This document shows, one piece after another, positions 60,872-64,000 of a stretch of DNA of 64,000 nucleotides. Below the pieces are notes generated by a model. It saw only the letters and a list, made by a program, of their open reading frames with translations, was not told the DNA's origin and did no database searches. Origin of the DNA: [Pseudomonas] carboxydohydrogena (lineage in GTDB: Bacteria; Pseudomonadota; Alphaproteobacteria; Rhizobiales; Xanthobacteraceae); NCBI RefSeq assembly GCF_029030725.1, contig NZ_CP113162.1:1114501-1178500 (forward strand). Reading direction: 5' to 3'. Made by a program: the position numbers and the translations under genes. The stretch's first letter is position 1. The number at the start of each line of letters is the position of its first letter.

Positions 60872-61293
60872 ACCACATGATGGGAATGGCCATTGAGAGC
60901 CTCGTCGCTCTCCTGCTGGTCTGGACGATCGCCTATTGCCGGATCCTCAACAAGCGCCTCAAAATCTTGAAGGCGGACGAACAGTCGTTGAAGGCGACGA
61001 TCTCCGAACTGATCACCGCGACCGAAATCGCCGAGCGCGCGATCGGCGGCCTCAAGGTCACCGTGCGCGAATGTGACGAAAATCTCGGCTCGCAATTGTC
61101 CGAGGCCTCCGATCTGTCCGGCTCGCTCGGCAAGCAGATTGCGGTCGGCAGCGAAATTCTCAAGCGGCTCTGCGACATCGCGGTGGCGGCCCGTGCTCCG
61201 GCCGAGGGCGGCGCACCCGCGCGGACCGATGCGAAGTCGGTGGTCGCCGCGGCGCAGGCGTTCTCCGAGCGTCGGCGTGGTCTTGCTGCATGA
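60868..61293 (+). CDS. Membrane-anchored coiled-coil protein, PflI/DUF6468-like
   Basis: Protein of 141 residues with one N-terminal membrane helix (SLVALLLVWTIAYCRIL at about 10-26), a helical coiled coil (about 30-115) with SLKATISELITATEIAERAI, and an Ala-rich tail. It starts within the fliM stop and overlaps motE by 4 bases. In Caulobacter, PflI, a bitopic protein that positions the flagellum, has this layout and gene neighbourhood; the assignment is inferred from both. An open frame further upstream lies inside fliM and is not used. Confidence 0.6.
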   Translation: MNHMMGMAIESLVALLLVWTIAYCRILNKRLKILKADEQSLKATISELITATEIAERAIGGLKVTVRECDENLGSQLSEASDLSGSLGKQIAVGSEILKRLCDIAVAARAPAEGGAPARTDAKSVVAAAQAFSERRRGLAA

Positions 61294-62051
61294 GGAGTCT
61301 GCTCCGCGAATTCCGGGTCGTCCCGCTGCTCCTGATCGCGGCCAGTTGTCTGGCCGTGCTCAAGATCTCGGGCCTGCTTCTGGATGGCGGATATATTTTC
61401 CGGGATGACCCGCCGCGGCCGAAATCCTGGGCGGAGAGCGCCCTGAATTTCCCGACCGGCCGTACCCACACGCTCGATACGTCCGACATCACCGGCTCGG
61501 TCGATAAGGCTCCGGAGTCGAAGCCCGCCGAACCAAGCCCCGTTTCGACGACGCGGCCGGAAGACGTCGCGGCGCAGCCCGATCCGGCGACGGCGGTGTC
61601 GCCTTCGGAACGCGCGGTGCTGGAGCGGTTGCAGGCGCGGCGGCAGGAGATCGAGACGCGCGCCCGCGAGATCGACATCCGCGAAAATCTCGTCAAGACC
61701 GCCGAGCAGAAGCTCGAGGGCAAGTTGCAGGAATTGAAGGCGACGGAAGCCCGCATCACGGCGGCCGAGGGGCAGAAAGCCAAGGCCGAGGCGGCGAAGC
61801 TGAAAGACCTCGTGACGATGTACGAGAACATGAAGCCGAAGGATGCCGCCAAGGTGTTCGACCGCCTCGACATCGCCGTCCTCTACCAGATCGCCTCGCA
61901 GATCGCGCCGCGCAAGCTGTCCGATATCGTCGGCCAGATGCAGCCGGAAAACGCCGAGCGGCTGACGGTCGAGATCGCGCGCCGGGCGGGCGGGGAGAGG
62001 TCGGCGTCGCTGTCCGACCTGCCGAAGATCGAGGGGCGTCCGGTCAATTAA
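61290..62051 (+). CDS. motE: MotE-family flagellar motor protein
   Basis: Protein of 253 residues with a membrane/signal segment (about 8-30), a Pro-rich linker, a coiled coil (about 105-180, EIDIRENLVKTAEQKLEGKL), and a MgtE-N/FliG-like module (about 180-235, MYENMKPKDAAKVFDRLD and QIAPRKLSDIVGQMQPENA). MotE of Sinorhizobium is a periplasmic chaperone of MotC. Its gene overlaps the PflI-like gene, completing fliL-fliM-pflI-motE. Confidence 0.8.
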   Translation: MRSLLREFRVVPLLLIAASCLAVLKISGLLLDGGYIFRDDPPRPKSWAESALNFPTGRTHTLDTSDITGSVDKAPESKPAEPSPVSTTRPEDVAAQPDPATAVSPSERAVLERLQARRQEIETRAREIDIRENLVKTAEQKLEGKLQELKATEARITAAEGQKAKAEAAKLKDLVTMYENMKPKDAAKVFDRLDIAVLYQIASQIAPRKLSDIVGQMQPENAERLTVEIARRAGGERSASLSDLPKIEGRPVN

Positions 62052-62072
62052 AGGCAATCGGAAGCGCCATGA

Positions 62073-62087
62073 TTAATGAGGCGTTAA
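62073..62087. promoter_or_regulatory. CtrA-type box (TTAA-N7-TTAA)
   Basis: Perfect TTAA pair with 7-base spacer, 69 bases before the start of the large exported protein gene and 22 bases after the motE stop. Confidence 0.55.
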
Positions 62088-62155
62088 ACGCGCGATTCTA
62101 GGGTGGTCCGGTTATCCGGACCCCGGCGTTCGGGAGAGCCAAAGAGACGGACCAC

Positions 62156-64000
62156 ATGGCCGGGCAGGCGGCGTTGGAATCCACAGGCAAGCGGGGGGCG
62201 TTCGGACGGTTGGTCCGGGCGCGCGCTGTCTTGCGCGCGGCTGTCTCGGTTGTCCTGCTGGCTGCCGCGCTGGCGTGGCCGGGCCGGGCGTACGCCGATC
62301 CGGTGAAGGGCGAGGCGACGCTCACCCAGGAGAACGGCTACGCGCGCCTGCTGCTGCGCTTCACGGAGGAAGTGCCGACCGAGGTCACGATGGCGGGCGC
62401 GATCATGGTCATCCGCTTCGCCAAGCCGGTCGATATGCCGGTCGATGCGCTCAACGATGCGGTGCCTGCCTATGTCGGCACCGCGCGGCGCGATCCCGAT
62501 GGCGCCGCGATCCGTCTCGCGCTCAACCAGAAGGTCCGCGTCAACCAGATGATGGCGGGCGAGCGCGTCTATCTCGATCTGCTGCCGGAGAAATGGGTCG
62601 GCCTGCCGCCGCCGCTGCCCGCCGAGGTGGTGAAGGAATTGTCCGAGCGCGCGCTCGCCGCCGAGCGCATTCTGCGGATGCAGAAGAAGGTCGAGGCCGC
62701 CGAAAAGCGTCCGCCGGTGCGGGTGCGCACGGCGGTGCAGCCGACCTTCGTGCGTTTCGTGTTTGAACTGCCGGAAGGCGTCAGCGTCTCGTCGTCGCTC
62801 AACGCCGACAAATACACGCTGTCGTTCTCGGCGCCGCTTACGTTCGATCTCGCCGACGCCCAGGTCGCGGCGCCCTCCAACATCAAGAGCATCAAGCAGT
62901 CGATCTCGGGTGATAATTCCGCCGTCGAGATCGCGCTGATCGGCGAGGTCGATGTTCACGGCTTCCGCGAGGAGCGCAATTACATTGTCGATATCGGCTT
63001 CGACACCGGCAAGGCGGGCATGGCCCTGAATCCGGCGCTGTCGCGCCCGGCGGCAACGCAACCGGCGGCGAAGCAGGAAGCCGCCGCGCCGCCCGCGAAA
63101 CCTGCCGCAACGGCACCGGCGGCATCCGCAGCCCCCGCGCCTGCGCCCGCAGCTGCCGCCGTGGCGACGGAACCGCCGCCACCGGCACCCGCCGCCGTGC
63201 CGAAGGCCGCCGCCGATCACTCCGATCTGCCGCGCAAGGCCAGGGAGACCGAGGCGGCGAAGCCTGCGGACCTTCCCAAGATCTCCGACGCGGCGGCGGC
63301 CAAGGCCGCGCCGCAGGCACCTGCGCCGCAGGCCCCCGCGCCCAGAGATGCAGCGGCGGACCGTTCCCCGCAGGGCATTACCGCCAAGCGGACCAGCGCC
63401 AATTTCAAGGTGACGTTTCCGTTTGGAAGCAGCGTGCCGACGGCCTTGTTCAAGCGCGCGGACTCGATCTGGATGATCGTGGCGGATAACGGCCCGCTCG
63501 ATGTGCAGCCGATCAAGACCGAAGGCGGTGCGTTGATCGCGGCGGCGGAGAGCGTGCCGGTGCAGGGCGGGCAGGCGGTCCGCATCAAGCTCAACCGGCC
63601 GCAACTGGCGTCGCTTTCGGGCGACCAGCAGGGACTCGTGCTCACGCTCGCTGATCAGGACGTCGCGGCTTCGCAGCCGCTGGTCGCGGAGCGCAATGTC
63701 GGCGACCCGACCCGCGCCAATATCAGCATCGCGATTGCGCAGCCCGGCCCGTTGCTTCGTTTCCACGATCCGGAAGTCGGCGACACGCTGTCGGTGGTGA
63801 CCATGCCGCTGCCGGTGCGCGGCTTCCTGCGTCCGCAGAATTTCGTGGAATTCTCGTTGCTGGAATCGGTGCAGGGCGTCGCCGTCTCGACGAATACGGA
63901 CGATGTCAGCGTCGAAGCCCGGCCGGACAAGATCGTCATCAGCAAGCCCGGCGGGCTGACGCTGTCCGCGGCGAGCGCATCTCCCGACCGCACGGGCGCG
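62156..64000 (+). CDS. Large exported protein of the flagellar/motility cluster, 3' end outside window
   Basis: The frame is open from the ATG at 62156 through the right edge (615 residues visible, no stop). A basic N-terminus and hydrophobic stretch ending PGRAYA form a signal peptide of about 45 residues. A beta-rich domain follows (about 46-300), with LPEKWVGLPPPLP, then an Ala/Pro-rich linker (about 300-400) and another beta-rich domain with ANFKVTFPFGSSVPTALFK. In related genomes such genes after motE encode long TPR-containing proteins; no TPR is visible in this part. Its function is unknown. Confidence 0.75.
   Translation, partial: MAGQAALESTGKRGAFGRLVRARAVLRAAVSVVLLAAALAWPGRAYADPVKGEATLTQENGYARLLLRFTEEVPTEVTMAGAIMVIRFAKPVDMPVDALNDAVPAYVGTARRDPDGAAIRLALNQKVRVNQMMAGERVYLDLLPEKWVGLPPPLPAEVVKELSERALAAERILRMQKKVEAAEKRPPVRVRTAVQPTFVRFVFELPEGVSVSSSLNADKYTLSFSAPLTFDLADAQVAAPSNIKSIKQSISGDNSAVEIALIGEVDVHGFREERNYIVDIGFDTGKAGMALNPALSRPAATQPAAKQEAAAPPAKPAATAPAASAAPAPAPAAAAVATEPPPPAPAAVPKAAADHSDLPRKARETEAAKPADLPKISDAAAAKAAPQAPAPQAPAPRDAAADRSPQGITAKRTSANFKVTFPFGSSVPTALFKRADSIWMIVADNGPLDVQPIKTEGGALIAAAESVPVQGGQAVRIKLNRPQLASLSGDQQGLVLTLADQDVAASQPLVAERNVGDPTRANISIAIAQPGPLLRFHDPEVGDTLSVVTMPLPVRGFLRPQNFVEFSLLESVQGVAVSTNTDDVSVEARPDKIVISKPGGLTLSAASASPDRTGA

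Overview
The window comes from a GC-rich alphaproteobacterium, most likely of the Nitrobacteraceae/Bradyrhizobiaceae (Afipia, Oligotropha, Nitrobacter, Rhodopseudomonas, Bradyrhizobium). The reasons are a Caulobacter/rhizobial-type flagellar gene set (flbT, flaF, fliX, a PflI-like gene, motE), a very long coiled-coil protein resembling the rhizobial growth-pole-ring protein, palustrisredoxin-type ferredoxin and ferredoxin reductase, TTAA-N7-TTAA (CtrA-type) boxes, and intergenic palindromes beginning CGTCATTGCGAG. The genus cannot be fixed from the sequence alone. No tRNA, rRNA, CRISPR array, insertion sequence or prophage was seen. Genes at both edges are cut by the window.

Region 1 (1-12.2 kb) is an envelope polysaccharide block. 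It holds the ADP-heptose pathway (gmhB, gmhA, hldE, hldD) with a heptosyltransferase, a flippase-like membrane protein, UDP-glucuronate epimerase, a GDP-mannose enzyme, an oxidoreductase/aminotransferase pair that fits UDP-2,3-diamino-sugar synthesis for lipid A, and murJ.

Region 2 (12.2-37.7 kb) is mixed housekeeping. It has a CHRD protein, thiD, a possible three-gene membrane-lipid remodelling run (PE methyltransferase, PlcP-like metallophosphoesterase, Agt-like glycosyltransferase), a PLP ammonia-lyase, a dipeptide epimerase, an mlaE-F-D phospholipid transport operon coupled to glucokinase, the 1436-residue polar coiled-coil protein with an Hpt protein beside it, ferredoxin and its reductase, an exported SGNH hydrolase, a second flippase-like protein, a YciE-type ferritin-like protein, SixA, an amino-acid-oxidase-type flavoprotein and an exported MsrB.

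Region 3 (37.7-39.7 kb) is a compact arsenic operon, arsR-arsC-acr3, preceded by a perfect 26-bp palindrome.

Region 4 (39.7-64 kb) is a flagellar cluster: flgE-flgK-flgL, flbT divergent from flagellin, a TPR-glycosyltransferase resembling FlmG, flaF, a FlaG-like and a FlgN-like gene, flgI with a FlgJ-type rod protein, fliX, dksA, flgF-flgG-flgA-flgH, and fliL-fliM-pflI-like-motE followed by a large exported protein cut by the edge. Three sigma-54-type promoters (flgE, flgI, flgF) each have a CGGCA-type palindrome or half-palindrome 74-90 bp upstream, as expected for FlbD enhancers. Three perfect TTAA-N7-TTAA boxes (28.3, 47.8 and 62.1 kb) suggest that polar growth and flagellar genes share CtrA control.
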